A DNA stretch of 64,000 nucleotides from Colwellia echini (lineage in GTDB: Bacteria; Pseudomonadota; Gammaproteobacteria; Enterobacterales; Alteromonadaceae), in NCBI RefSeq assembly GCF_002843355.2, contig NZ_PJAI02000009.1:1-64000 (forward strand). Direction: 5' to 3'. The position numbers and the translations under genes are program-made. Positions 16,327 through 24,729 of the stretch are shown here, piece by piece. Under the pieces are notes generated by a model that saw only the letters and a list, made by a program, of their open reading frames with translations, did not search any database and was not told the origin of the DNA. Within the stretch, counting starts at the first letter, position 1, and each line of letters begins with the position of its first letter.

Positions 16327-17673
16327 ATGTCCTTCGCAACCCTTAAATTATCACCCCTTATCCTCAATGCGATTGATGATTTAGGTTATAGCAAACCAAC
16401 GGCTATTCAAAGCAAAGCGATCCCTGTTGTTTTATCAGGAAAGGATATTATTGCTGCAGCACAAACAGGCACAGGTAAAACTGCCAGTTTTGTGTTGCCA
16501 TTATTACAGCAAATTAATACTCGCTATAAAGAAACAAATCAGAAACTTCGTGGTAAACGAGTTCGAGCGTTAATATTAGTACCAACGCGTGAATTAGCGG
16601 TACAAGTTGAAACAAGTATTGCTGATTATGGTAAATATTTATCTATCAGATCTATGGCAATGTACGGCGGTGTTGATATTGACGCGCAAAAACAACGCTT
16701 AATTTGGGGCGTAGATATTGTTGTTGCCACGCCAGGACGCTTGTTAGATATGATTCATCAACGGGCGTTACACTTTGATGAGCTTGATATGTTAGTACTT
16801 GATGAAGCTGACAGAATGCTTGATATGGGCTTTATTGATGATATTAATAAAATTATTGAGCGCTTGCCTGAACAGCGTCAAAACTTACTGTTCTCAGCCA
16901 CCATGTCAGAAGCTGTTCGTGGCTTAGCGAAAAGAACTATTCATAAACCCGTTGAAATAACCACAGATGCAGACAAAGCTAATAAGCCTAAAATTCAGCA
17001 GTGGTTAGTAACGGTTGATAAAACAGATAAATCTGCATTGTTGAGCCATCTTATTAAAGAATTAACCTGGCAGCAGGCGCTTATATTTATTGAAACCAAA
17101 CATGGAGCAGCTAAGTTAGTTAGTCAGTTAGAAAAACGTGGTATTGCCGCAGAAAGTATTCACAGCGGTAGAACACAAGATATTAGAGAAAGAATACTGA
17201 GCGATTTTAAGTCAGGTGATATTAAGTTTTTAGTGGCAACAGGTATTGCTGCTCGCGGGCTAGATATTGGTGATCTTAGCCGGGTGGTTAATTATGATTT
17301 ACCGAGCAAGGTTGATGACTATATTCACCGAATTGGTCGTACCGGCAGAGCTGGTGCAGAGGGCGAAGCTGTATCTTTAGTGTCTAAAGACAATTTTAGA
17401 GAGCTTTGCGCGATTGAAAGCCGGTTAGGACATATTATTGAGCGTAAAGAGGTTACTGAATTTCCTGTTAAAAAGGCTGTGCCTATTTCTGTGTTAAACT
17501 TTCAACCTAAAAATGCGCCGAGTAAAGGCAATACAGGTAAAGGAAGTGAGTCTAAACGAGAACAAGCAAAGTATAGCAAACCGAATAATAGAGGGGCTAA
17601 TCAAGGTAGAAAAAGTCATGTTCGCCAAACAGATGAGCCAAAGTACAAAAGTCCATGGCCAGTTAAACTTTAA
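16327..17673 (+). CDS. rhlE: DEAD-box ATP-dependent RNA helicase, RhlE type
   Basis: 448 residues. All DEAD-box motifs are present in order: Q motif (PTAIQSKAIP), Walker A AQTGTGKT, PTRELA, TPGR, DEAD, SAT, ARGLDIGD and HRIGRTGRAG. The basic, Lys/Gly/Asn-rich tail (about 395-448) is short and typical of RhlE. It unwinds structured RNA, assisting ribosome assembly and RNA decay at low temperature. It is monocistronic, with a strong terminator. Confidence 0.92.
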   Translation: MSFATLKLSPLILNAIDDLGYSKPTAIQSKAIPVVLSGKDIIAAAQTGTGKTASFVLPLLQQINTRYKETNQKLRGKRVRALILVPTRELAVQVETSIADYGKYLSIRSMAMYGGVDIDAQKQRLIWGVDIVVATPGRLLDMIHQRALHFDELDMLVLDEADRMLDMGFIDDINKIIERLPEQRQNLLFSATMSEAVRGLAKRTIHKPVEITTDADKANKPKIQQWLVTVDKTDKSALLSHLIKELTWQQALIFIETKHGAAKLVSQLEKRGIAAESIHSGRTQDIRERILSDFKSGDIKFLVATGIAARGLDIGDLSRVVNYDLPSKVDDYIHRIGRTGRAGAEGEAVSLVSKDNFRELCAIESRLGHIIERKEVTEFPVKKAVPISVLNFQPKNAPSKGNTGKGSESKREQAKYSKPNNRGANQGRKSHVRQTDEPKYKSPWPVKL

Positions 17674-17693
17674 TTGAAAAAATAATGCTTAAT

Positions 17694-17732
17694 AAAAAAC
17701 CGCGCTAATGAGCTTCATTAGCGCGGTTTTTT
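17694..17732 (+). terminator. Strong rho-independent terminator after rhlE
   Basis: An 18-bp perfect stem: 17694-17711 pairs with 17715-17732 (core CCGCGCTAATGA / TCATTAGCGCGG), with a 3-base loop, A-tract before and T-tract after. It can terminate in both directions. Confidence 0.93.
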
Positions 17733-17850
17733 ATTTTTACGATGTTTTAACTTATATTAGCTTTGCTCGTTTAATACGATTTTAATGAGCTTAGCTTTAA
17801 TAAGTTAATCACTGTTTGTCATCAATACGGTTTGTAAAAATGGCTCAATA

Positions 17851-18705
17851 TTAAGCTTGAATTAAATGCACATCGCGTTGTGGGAACGGAATAGAGATAG
17901 AATTCTTGTCCAATGCTTTCTTCATTGCTTCATTTACACCAAAGTAAACATCCCAGTAATGCTCAGGTAAGCAATGAGGACGTACTACAAAGTTCACAGA
18001 GCTGTCAGCCATTTCTACTAAGCCAACAAACGGAGCAGGAGTTTGCATTACTTTATCGTTACTGGTTAATACTTCCATTAATACAGCTTTAGTTTGATCA
18101 ATATCGGCACTGTAAGAAACACCAATAGTTAAATCAACACGAATTTTACCTTCTACAGTATAATTTATTACTGAGCCATTAGACGTAGCACCATTTGGAA
18201 TAATAATACGTTTTGATTGTGGCGAAACTAAAATAGTATTGAAAATTTGTACTTCTTTAACCACACCTAAGTGACCTTGAGTTTCAATTAAATCGCCTAC
18301 TTTGTAAGGCTTAAAAATCATCACTAATACGCCACCGGCAAAATTAGCTAAACTACCTTGTAACGCTAAACCGATAGCTAAACCTGCTGCACCTAGTACG
18401 GCAACAAATGATGTTGTGGCAACACCTATCATTGACGCAACAGAGATAAATAATAGAACTTTAAGTAACCAAGAAACGAGGCTGCTCATAAAGGGGATTA
18501 AAGTAGGATCTACTTTAGAGCGTTGCATCGACGCTTTTACTACCTTCGTAATACCGCTAATAATCCATAAACCCAGTAATAGGGTAATTATTGCTAGTGC
18601 TAACATTGGTGCATACTCAAGTCCAAGCTCATAGGCTTTCATCGTGAGTGCTTCAACATGGGTAACAGTATCTTGTACTTGTGTGATTGTATCTTGTGCG
18701 GGCAT
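17851..18705 (-). CDS. mscS: Small-conductance mechanosensitive channel MscS
   Basis: 284 residues. Three N-terminal transmembrane helices (about 31-50, 66-88, 96-125) end in the pore-lining Gly/Ala-rich TM3 (LGAAGLAIGLALQGSLANFA). Then the MscS beta domain (FKPYKVGDLIETQGHLGVV, SKRIIIPNGATSNGSVINYT) and the C-terminal alpha/beta domain. It opens under membrane tension to release solutes during osmotic downshock. Length and order match E. coli MscS. Monocistronic. Confidence 0.93.
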   Translation of the reverse strand: MPAQDTITQVQDTVTHVEALTMKAYELGLEYAPMLALAIITLLLGLWIISGITKVVKASMQRSKVDPTLIPFMSSLVSWLLKVLLFISVASMIGVATTSFVAVLGAAGLAIGLALQGSLANFAGGVLVMIFKPYKVGDLIETQGHLGVVKEVQIFNTILVSPQSKRIIIPNGATSNGSVINYTVEGKIRVDLTIGVSYSADIDQTKAVLMEVLTSNDKVMQTPAPFVGLVEMADSSVNFVVRPHCLPEHYWDVYFGVNEAMKKALDKNSISIPFPQRDVHLIQA

Positions 18706-18980
18706 TGAATTTCCTTAATTAACAATGAGTAGAATCGATAATATATTATACAAATCAGTAAAAATTACAATTTATGGTTTTAATTAATTATAACTTATTT
18801 AAAAATGATTCATTTTAATTGCCATTATTAGCTTGCGAGTAACAATTAGCTGTAATTAGCGCTTCATTTGTAAATCAAAACACGCCAAGCAATCAAGAGT
18901 CAGTTATAATAGAAAAATATTTAAAATACAGTTATAGCAATTAATTGCTTAATGCTTCACCAATACTTCTAGGCACTTTC

Positions 18981-19436
18981 ATGATTAACAATGACCTTTT
19001 ACGTCGTCTCAGTACAATTTTTAATTTAAACGACGAACAAATTATTGCAACGTTTTCATTAACTCAATGCGATATAACCGCTGAGCAATTAAATTCTTTC
19101 TTCAAAGCAAAAGATGATGCAAGTTATCAAGAAATAACTGATGAACAATTTGCCCATTTTTTAAATGGTTTGATCATAGCAAAACGTGGTCCTAGCGATG
19201 GGCCAGAGCGTGAAGTTGAGCAAGTATTAACAAACAATATGATTTTTAATAAAGTAAAAATAGCCTTATCTTTAAAAGCAGAGGATGTTATTGCTATTTT
19301 AGAACTAGCCGATTTAAGTTTAGGTAAATACGAATTAAGTGCGTTTTTTAGAAAGGTAGATAATAAACATTATAAAAATTGCTCTGATGAAGTATTGTCA
19401 GCATTTTTAAAAGGTTTGAAAATTAAACATACATAA
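18981..19436 (+). CDS. DUF1456 family protein (YehS-like)
   Basis: 151 residues with two copies of an alpha-helical repeat of about 65 residues. The first is NDLLRRLSTIFNLNDEQIIA, then EQFAHFLNGLIIAKRG; the second is NKVKIALSLKAEDVIAILEL, then DEVLSAFLKGLKI. This duplication defines DUF1456/YehS; the function is unknown. ATG 18981 has AGG about 8 bases upstream; a TTG at 18945 is an unlikely longer start. Confidence 0.85.
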   Translation: MINNDLLRRLSTIFNLNDEQIIATFSLTQCDITAEQLNSFFKAKDDASYQEITDEQFAHFLNGLIIAKRGPSDGPEREVEQVLTNNMIFNKVKIALSLKAEDVIAILELADLSLGKYELSAFFRKVDNKHYKNCSDEVLSAFLKGLKIKHT

Positions 19437-19506
19437 CTTGGTTTTGAATAATATCTGTACTTTATTAACACCTTACTCTAAAAGTATCTAAAATAAGTTA
19501 TCTAAT

Positions 19507-19534
19507 AAATACCGCTACATAGCGGTATTTTATT
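19507..19534 (+). terminator. Rho-independent terminator after DUF1456 gene
   Basis: AAATACCGCT (19507-19516) pairs with AGCGGTATTT (19521-19530), loop ACAT, followed by TATTATTT. Confidence 0.8.
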
Positions 19535-19546
19535 ATTTACTCGTTA

Positions 19547-19808
19547 GGGGCTGTTGATCTTTCGGTATTACTTTTATAGCAATTTATTTACTATTTAAAC
19601 AAGTTAGAGCATGTGACTTGTGGCTGGTTACATGAACAGGCAAAATGCAGTATAAATTTGCCTTTAGGTTCATTTAATACTTGAATTCAAGAACGAATTT
19701 ACTCTTTGTTGCTCGCTTTTTAAATAGAATGATCATGATTCAAAGCTCGCGCCGCGATTAATCCGTTTTAAATTGAATTAATTTTAACCTTTAAAGATCA
19801 ACAGCCTC
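19547..19808. mobile_element. MITE-like element, 262 bp, with terminal inverted repeats
   Basis: The ends GGGGCTGTTGATCTTT (19547-19562) and AAAGATCAACAGCCTC (19793-19808) are inverted repeats with one mismatch, flanked on both sides by TA. No open frame lies inside. The size, inverted ends, lack of coding capacity and TA flanks fit a miniature inverted-repeat element moved by an IS630/Tc1-like or related transposase. It fills most of the gap between the DUF1456 and PA3496-like genes. Confidence 0.7.
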
Positions 19809-20026
19809 TAATATTTCCGGTTTTTCAATTCAAAAATATTGCTTTATAAATATTGATCCTAAAAATATAGTTTAAATTTACATGTCAACGTGTTCATTAA
19901 AATGTCATCCTTTCTTCACATTATTTTAATCTTTCTCAATTAGATTGCCCTTTATCATTAGTAAACAAAACTAATGCACTAAAAGTCGGAAAGACGCTAA
20001 TAGAATTAATATAACTGGAGAATATT

Positions 20027-20209
20027 ATGAGTAATGCATTTTGGAACGACGATTACATTATTGATGAAGAAGAAGTACTTGAGTTGGTTGAAAAAAAAGG
20101 TAAGCCTAAAGGACTAGAAAAAAAACGTAAATGGCGTGAAATTGAAACGATAAAAGAGCAACGCCGTCTTCGTAGAGATATTGAAGCTTACGATCAGTAT
20201 TCTTATTAG
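20027..20209 (+). CDS. Small PA3496-like protein
   Basis: 60 residues: an acidic N-terminal half (NDDYIIDEEEVLELVE) and a highly basic C-terminal half (KKRKWREIETIKEQRRLRRD) ending in YDQYSY. This charge pattern and the RRLRRDIE segment match the small gammaproteobacterial family annotated as PA3496 family putative envelope integrity protein. Strong Shine-Dalgarno CTGGAGAA 8 bases before ATG. Its real role is not established. Confidence 0.7.
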   Translation: MSNAFWNDDYIIDEEEVLELVEKKGKPKGLEKKRKWREIETIKEQRRLRRDIEAYDQYSY

Positions 20210-20218
20210 CCACAGATT

Positions 20219-20260
20219 TATACCAATTGAATAATAAATTAATTATCTTCAAATGGTATA
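20219..20260. repeat. 13-bp inverted repeat with TATACCA ends
   Basis: TATACCAATTGAA (20219-20231) and TTCAAATGGTATA (20248-20260) are inverted repeats with one mismatch around an AT-rich 16-base loop, just after the PA3496-like gene. The TACCAATT word recurs in the element at 23620-23884, so this may be a dispersed-repeat remnant rather than a terminator. Confidence 0.5.
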
Positions 20261-20552
20261 AATAAAAAATTTCTTCGTGCGCTCAATTATAATAGCTAAC
20301 TATTGCTTAATAACGAGCCTGAAATTGCATTTTTGACAAGTTAAATTCACGCACTTATAAAATAACCTGTACTATTTGAAAGCACATTTAAGTATGTTTT
20401 TCAAATGGTTACAGGTTAGTCTTTTTAATAATTTTGTAAACTGTTCAGCCTGTAACATTGATATTCTAGGTAACTTCCGCTACCCCTTGTTGTCGTTTTA
20501 TTTTGATCTTATGAGTTTCGGTTAATATGGGTTAATTCACCAAATTTTAGAC

Positions 20553-20664
20553 AAAAAAAAGCCACATAAAAATGTGGCTAAAAAATCAGTGTAAGGGGAT
20601 TACAAATGATTAGGAATCTGTTTTTTCTGGTAGTAACTTGTTAAACTAGTCTCCCTCAGAAAGT
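20553..20664 (-). ncRNA. Candidate small RNA with own promoter and terminator
   Basis: On the minus strand a near-consensus sigma-70 promoter (TTTACA, 16-base spacer, TATAAT) is followed by about 110 bases with no open frame. The transcript then ends in a perfect hairpin AGCCACAT-TTTT-ATGTGGCT and eight Ts (20560-20553). The predicted 5' end is near 20664 and begins ACTTTCTGAGGGAG. Unpaired purine- and CA-rich stretches could pair with mRNAs, and the terminator suits Hfq binding. I do not recognise the family (not Spot 42, RyhB or Qrr by eye). Neighbours are the PA3496-like gene and creA. Confidence 0.75.
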
Positions 20665-20670
20665 AGAGCT

Positions 20671-20698
20671 ATTATACTAATTTAAATTGAGGTGTAAA
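20671..20698 (-). promoter_or_regulatory. Sigma-70 promoter of the candidate small RNA
   Basis: Minus-strand -35 TTTACA (20698-20693) and -10 TATAAT (20676-20671), spacer 16 bases. The next minus-strand feature is the candidate small RNA; no coding region follows within 300 bases. Confidence 0.75.
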
Positions 20699-21052
20699 GC
20701 TTTTTTTGTAATAAAACTACATTTTTGTTATTTTATTTAATGATTGTGTTGTTTTTTGTACAAAAATACAGTTTTTTATTAGTTTTATTTGATTGTGTAG
20801 GCGTTTTTTGTTCTTTTTTCTAATTTAATAACAATGCCATTAATTGTCATTTGGCTGTCATTTTATTGTCATCTACCTTTGTTAGGTGATTCATCGAGTA
20901 GATTTGGCGAGAAAAATTTAACTCTGTCTAACTTAACTCAGCCTAAAATATAACATAGCCCAGCATAACAATACTTTAACCGCTAGCATCGCGACTAGCG
21001 GATAATTAAGGTTGTTGTAGCATTTTGCTTATGCCGACCTCAGGTTAATTGA
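20699..21052. other. AT-rich intergenic region with creA-side hairpin
   Basis: No gene is supported. It is strongly AT-rich near 20700-20850. A hairpin CCGCTAG (20980-20986) / CTAGCGG (20995-21001) lies about 50 bases past the creA stop and may terminate creA, although no T-tract follows. Confidence 0.45.
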
Positions 21053-21568
21053 CTAGTTGCTACTCGAGGTATCAACTTGAATCGAAGTTGTAGAATCATT
21101 AAAGGCTTCTGTACCCCATAAAGGAACTGTAGATAAACTGTGTTTAAAACTTCCGGATGTTTCTGTTGTTGAATAAGATAAGTACATTAAGGTTTGGTTT
21201 TCAATATCAAAAATACGTCTTACTTTCATAGTTTTTAAAAATATACTTTTTGATTTCTTAAAAACAACTTCACCAGATTTACTTTTATCTATCTGAGCAA
21301 TCATAGCGTTGGTAATTTCACCCGTTTGACGACAAGAGATTGAACTGTCACTAGGATCAGATAAACTTAGATTAGCTTCCACACTGGCAATATGGCAAGT
21401 AACCCCTGGCACTAATGGGTCAACCAAGGTATTAAGTTTAATATCTTTTAAGGTGAAAAAACCTAAAGAAACATCGCCCACTTCTTCATTGGTTAAGCTG
21501 CTATATATAAAATAAGTGATCACTAATAAGATGATTATTGCGCCGTAAATTTTTATCTTTTTTAACAT
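21053..21568 (-). CDS. creA: CreA family protein
   Basis: 171 residues from the ATG at 21568, which has GGAA 6 bases upstream; an ATG at 21580 adds four residues. An N-terminal hydrophobic anchor (about 5-24) precedes the CreA domain: TLVDPLVPGVTCHIASVEA, DSSISCRQTGEI, EVVFKKSKSIFLKTMKVRRI and LMYLSYSTTETSGSFKHSLS. The two conserved cysteines are present. CreA is a conserved periplasmic protein of unknown function next to creBC in E. coli; here creBC is absent. The Ser/Thr-rich tail is longer than usual. Confidence 0.85.
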   Translation of the reverse strand: MLKKIKIYGAIIILLVITYFIYSSLTNEEVGDVSLGFFTLKDIKLNTLVDPLVPGVTCHIASVEANLSLSDPSDSSISCRQTGEITNAMIAQIDKSKSGEVVFKKSKSIFLKTMKVRRIFDIENQTLMYLSYSTTETSGSFKHSLSTVPLWGTEAFNDSTTSIQVDTSSSN

Positions 21569-21765
21569 GTTAATTTCCATTTGAATTGTTATTTTATTAT
21601 CGACATTGATTATTAATAGTATCCCACATTATATAGTGATCATGCAGGCGAAAATTAACTCATAAATTCAGTTTTGCATTTTACCGTTATGCTAGGTATA
21701 AATGTAATCATATCCTTAAATGTATACTCGCTTGAAATTAGATGAAATACAAAAGACAATTTCGT

Positions 21766-21810
21766 TAAGTTGTTTTAGTTAAACTTATATAATTTAACTA
21801 AAACAACTTA
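21766..21810. repeat. Perfect 18-bp inverted repeat between divergent genes
   Basis: TAAGTTGTTTTAGTTAAA-type arm at 21766-21783 is exactly complementary to 21793-21810, with a 9-base loop (CTTATATAA). It lies between divergent creA and the DUF2956 gene. There is no T-tract. It could be a regulator-binding palindrome or the leader hairpin of the DUF2956 transcript. Confidence 0.65.
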
Positions 21811-21870
21811 TGCATAATAATTTAAGCAAAATAAATATTTGAATAAGCCAGAGAAAATAATGAGTCACCG

Positions 21871-22194
21871 ATGAGTAATAAAGCTTCAATAGAAACCCAA
21901 GAGCAAGCACTTAAAGTCGCTAAAGGGACACAGAAACAAGGACAAACCAAAGCGCAAACCAAGCTGATTGCCCAAGGGATAGAAAAAGGTATTGCAGAAT
22001 ACAAAAAACAGCAAAGTAAAAAGTCTCGTGAGCGAGATAAAGAGCGTAAACAACAAATAAAACATAAGCAGCGTCAAGTTGAAGAGCCTGTAAATTCAGT
22101 TTCAGAATATAGAGCTCAAAAATTACCTTGGATATTACTGGCGGTAAGTTGGTTAGGTTTTATTAGTTTTTCGGTATATACGTTAAATTTATAG
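21871..22194 (+). CDS. DUF2956 family membrane protein
   Basis: 107 residues: a Gln/Lys-rich helical N-terminal part (ETQEQALKVAKGTQKQGQTK, then GIEKGIAEYKKQQSKKSRE), a basic middle, and one C-terminal transmembrane helix (LPWILLAVSWLGFISFSVYT). This is the DUF2956 pattern of gammaproteobacteria; function unknown. The PNPOx-like gene follows after 33 bases and may be co-transcribed. Confidence 0.8.
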   Translation: MSNKASIETQEQALKVAKGTQKQGQTKAQTKLIAQGIEKGIAEYKKQQSKKSRERDKERKQQIKHKQRQVEEPVNSVSEYRAQKLPWILLAVSWLGFISFSVYTLNL

Positions 22195-22227
22195 CGTAAT
22201 AATCAATAAGGAAAGAAAGGTAATTTC

Positions 22228-22782
22228 ATGGGACAAAAATTTTCAGCGTTAGAAGCGAAGCATATCGAGTTTATTGGTAAGCAAAAAATTTATTTTGTTA
22301 GCACTGCTGCAGATACAGGCACAGTTAACTTATCACCAAAAGGCGGCGACAGTTTACGAGTGATTAACGCAAATACTATCGCTTGGTTAAATCATACCGG
22401 AAGTGGTAACGAATCAGCCGCGCATGTATTAATTAATCCTAGAATGACAATAATGTTTTGTGCTTTTGAAGGAGAGCCGTTGATTCTTCGTACTTATGGA
22501 AACGCAAAAGTTTTACACACGGGGGATGCTTTGTGGGATGAATATATCAACTTGTTTCCAAAAAGCATTGCCTCTCGACAAATATTTTTACTCGACATTA
22601 ATAAAGTTCAATCTTCATGTGGTATGTCAGTACCTTATTTTAATTTCGATTCAGATCGTGATGATTTAGCTCAATGGTCTAATAAACGTGGTAAAGAGGG
22701 AATTGAAAAATATTGGGAGAAAGCCAACCAGCAAAGTATTGATGGTTTTGATACTGAAATAATGAAACGAGCTGATTTATAA
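22228..22782 (+). CDS. Pyridoxamine 5'-phosphate oxidase-like flavin protein
   Basis: 184 residues with the split-barrel PNPOx-like fold: FIGKQKIYFVSTAADTGTVN, LSPKGGDSLRVI, HTGSGNESAAHVLINPRMTI, LRTYGNAKVLH. The members closest to it bind FMN or a similar cofactor and are of unproven activity. Preceded by AAGGAAAGAAAGG. The C-terminal part (KRGKEGIEKYWEKANQQSID) is the conserved tail of this subfamily. Confidence 0.85.
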   Translation: MGQKFSALEAKHIEFIGKQKIYFVSTAADTGTVNLSPKGGDSLRVINANTIAWLNHTGSGNESAAHVLINPRMTIMFCAFEGEPLILRTYGNAKVLHTGDALWDEYINLFPKSIASRQIFLLDINKVQSSCGMSVPYFNFDSDRDDLAQWSNKRGKEGIEKYWEKANQQSIDGFDTEIMKRADL

Positions 22783-23042
22783 AGAGATACTTAAATATCT
22801 TAATAGCCAAAGACATATAAATTAAGTTTCGTTTGGTAAGTTACTTTTTGGATTATGTTTTTTGTTTTTATATTATTATGAGGGTTTGGCTTTAACTGGT
22901 TGATTTTAATTATTTAATATTGTGTGTCTTGTTTTGTTTTTTAATTTTTATTAAAAAACAAGTGTATTTCGGTTCAAAAGAAGGCATTTTTTGAGGCTTG
23001 TGTAATAATAAAAGAGAGCTTACATATTTTTTGGAGGTTAAC

Positions 23043-23210
23043 ATGAGCCATGAAGAAAGACGCAATATGTCAATCAACACTGACGCTGATGCCAATGCGG
23101 ATAAAACTGAAAGTAAATCAATGATGGAACAGTTAAATGATGCAAACCACGAAATAGAAGACCTTAAACTACAACTTGCGTGGTTTGAACGTTCCAGCGA
23201 TGATTTATAA
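23043..23210 (+). CDS. Small acidic coiled-coil protein, unrecognised
   Basis: 55 residues starting at ATG 23043, which has a perfect GGAGG 6 bases upstream. N-terminus MSHEERRNMSINTDADANAD, then a heptad-like helix (MMEQLNDANHEIEDLKLQLA, WFERSSDDL). A strong terminator follows 88 bases after the stop. SlyX-like in size and helix but without the SlyX signature. Function unknown. Confidence 0.7.
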   Translation: MSHEERRNMSINTDADANADKTESKSMMEQLNDANHEIEDLKLQLAWFERSSDDL

Positions 23211-23297
23211 CTTTTAGCTACATATTATTTAACCTGAGTTTAGGTTAAGTCATAACAGTAATTACTTCATCGCGAAATTAATATCAAGATGAAATTT

Positions 23298-23337
23298 AAA
23301 AGACAAATATAGTGATATATTTGTCTTTTTTGTTTTT
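23298..23337 (+). terminator. Rho-independent terminator
   Basis: AAAAGACAAATATA (23298-23311) pairs perfectly with TATATTTGTCTTTT (23316-23329), loop GTGA, then TTGTTTTT. Confidence 0.85.
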
Positions 23338-23476
23338 AAAGTAATTTATAACAGTTTGATTAAGTTTCTTCTCTAGTCAGAGCGCTGCTCGATGTTCAAT
23401 AACAAGGCAAATTTGTTTCGGTTTAGTCACTCTAAATCAAATGAATTTAACGATGTTAGTAGATATCGAGCAAGAT

Positions 23477-23522
23477 CCCAAAGGGCGAGTTTAAAAGGCT
23501 TACATGCTGCGTTATTGATTTT
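23477..23522. repeat. Dispersed repeat, copy A
   Basis: A 46-base segment starting CCCAAAGGGCGAG and running to GTTATTGATTTT. It recurs at 23748-23793 (starting CCCGAAGGGCGAG) with about six differences, and the ~60 bases before each copy are also alignable. Copy A lies outside the inverted-repeat element that contains copy B. Confidence 0.7.
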
Positions 23523-23619
23523 AACAAGAACGCCACAATGATGTGGCTTATTAGAGAATGGTTATTCAGAAGCATATTAATTCACGCTGAGTGGGAAAGA
23601 ACTGAATCAAATTGGTGTT

Positions 23620-23884
23620 ATACCATTTCATATAAAGAAGTGATCACTTAGAATGGCATGTACGACATTAGAACAATCAAGATTTGTGTTGGTATAGTTA
23701 TTCTACATCAAACAAATATTGTGCCGTTATCATGGTGTACATGCGTTCCCGAAGGGCGAGTTTTAAAGGCTTATATGCTACGTTATTGATTTTGAGAAGG
23801 GAATAACCATTCACTACAATCAATGCCTTGCCTCTAAGCCTTTAAATTCTCGCTAAGCGATCACTTTCTTATATGAATTGGTAT
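23620..23884. mobile_element. MITE-like element, about 265 bp
   Basis: Terminal inverted repeats of about 30 bases: left 23620-23650 (ATACCATTTCATATAAAGAA, then GTGATCACTTAG) and right 23854-23884 (its complement reads ATACCAATTCATATAAGAAA, then GTGATCGCTTAG), about five mismatches. The inside carries copy B of the dispersed repeat (23748-23793) and no open frame. The TACCAATTCATATAAG word is reminiscent of repeats common in Alteromonadales intergenic DNA; no transposase gene is present. Confidence 0.7.
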
Positions 23885-24033
23885 TAATTCTGCGGCATTT
23901 TTATTTGCATTTTTATAGGCGTTTAAAAATAATATATTTTTCAGTCGATTAATTATGTGAAAATTATTGGGATCATGCTATTTTCCCCGCATTATGATTA
24001 AAATTTTTAAATTATTTCAAAGGAAACCAACTT

Positions 24034-24609
24034 ATGCCTAAAGCCAGTGATGTAAAAAAGAATACCGCAATAGAATACAACGACAGTGTTTACATTGTTA
24101 GAGGAATAGAGCGCTCAGTACCACAAGGTAGAGCAGGCGGTAGCTTATATAGAATGCGTATGTACGATGTAGTTACGGGCGCAAAAGTTGATGAAACTTT
24201 TAAAGACAGTGACATGTTAACTCTAGCCGATTTAAGTCGTCGCCCAGCAATGTTCTCTTATGTTGATGGCGATGAATATGTTTTTATGGATAATGAAGAT
24301 TACACGCCGTATAACTTAAATAAAGAGTCGATTGCTGACGAAGTACTATTTATTGATGAAGAAACTCAAGGTTTAGCTGTGATCATTGTTGATGATGCAC
24401 CAGTAGGTCTTGCATTACCATCTAGTGTTGAATTAACTATTACTGAAACAGATCCTTCTATAAAAGGCGCTTCTGCCAGTGCTCGTACTAAACCAGCAAT
24501 TCTTTCTACAGGTTTAACTATTCAAGTGCCTGAGCATATATCTACTGGTGATAAAGTTAAGGTAAATACTGAAGAGCGTAAGTTTATGGGTCGTGCTGAC
24601 TCTAAATAA
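24034..24609 (+). CDS. efpL: Elongation factor P-like protein EfpL (YeiP)
   Basis: 191 residues with three beta-barrel domains as in EF-P: KOW-like N-domain ([20 protein letters not shown]), middle OB domain ([20 protein letters not shown]) and C-terminal OB domain ([37 protein letters not shown]). The tip of the first domain is SVPQGRAGG with an arginine, not the modified lysine loop of EF-P, which assigns it to the EfpL/YeiP group. It rescues ribosomes stalled at proline-rich and other difficult motifs. Monocistronic. Confidence 0.92.
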   Translation: MPKASDVKKNTAIEYNDSVYIVRGIERSVPQGRAGGSLYRMRMYDVVTGAKVDETFKDSDMLTLADLSRRPAMFSYVDGDEYVFMDNEDYTPYNLNKESIADEVLFIDEETQGLAVIIVDDAPVGLALPSSVELTITETDPSIKGASASARTKPAILSTGLTIQVPEHISTGDKVKVNTEERKFMGRADSK

Positions 24610-24663
24610 TAGCTTTCTTAGTTTTTTCTTAGGTGGTTAAGTAATTATTACCACTAATAAAAG

Positions 24664-24686
24664 TGCCCGAATATTCGGGCATTTTT
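24664..24686. terminator. Bidirectional terminator between efpL and flgT
   Basis: TGCCCGAAT/ATTCGGGCA form a contiguous 18-base palindrome (24664-24681) followed by TTTTT, with AAAA before it. It serves the convergent efpL and flgT genes. Confidence 0.85.
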
Positions 24687-24729
24687 ATAGGTGCTTATTT
24701 ACTATTTACTATTTACTATTTAGTATTTA

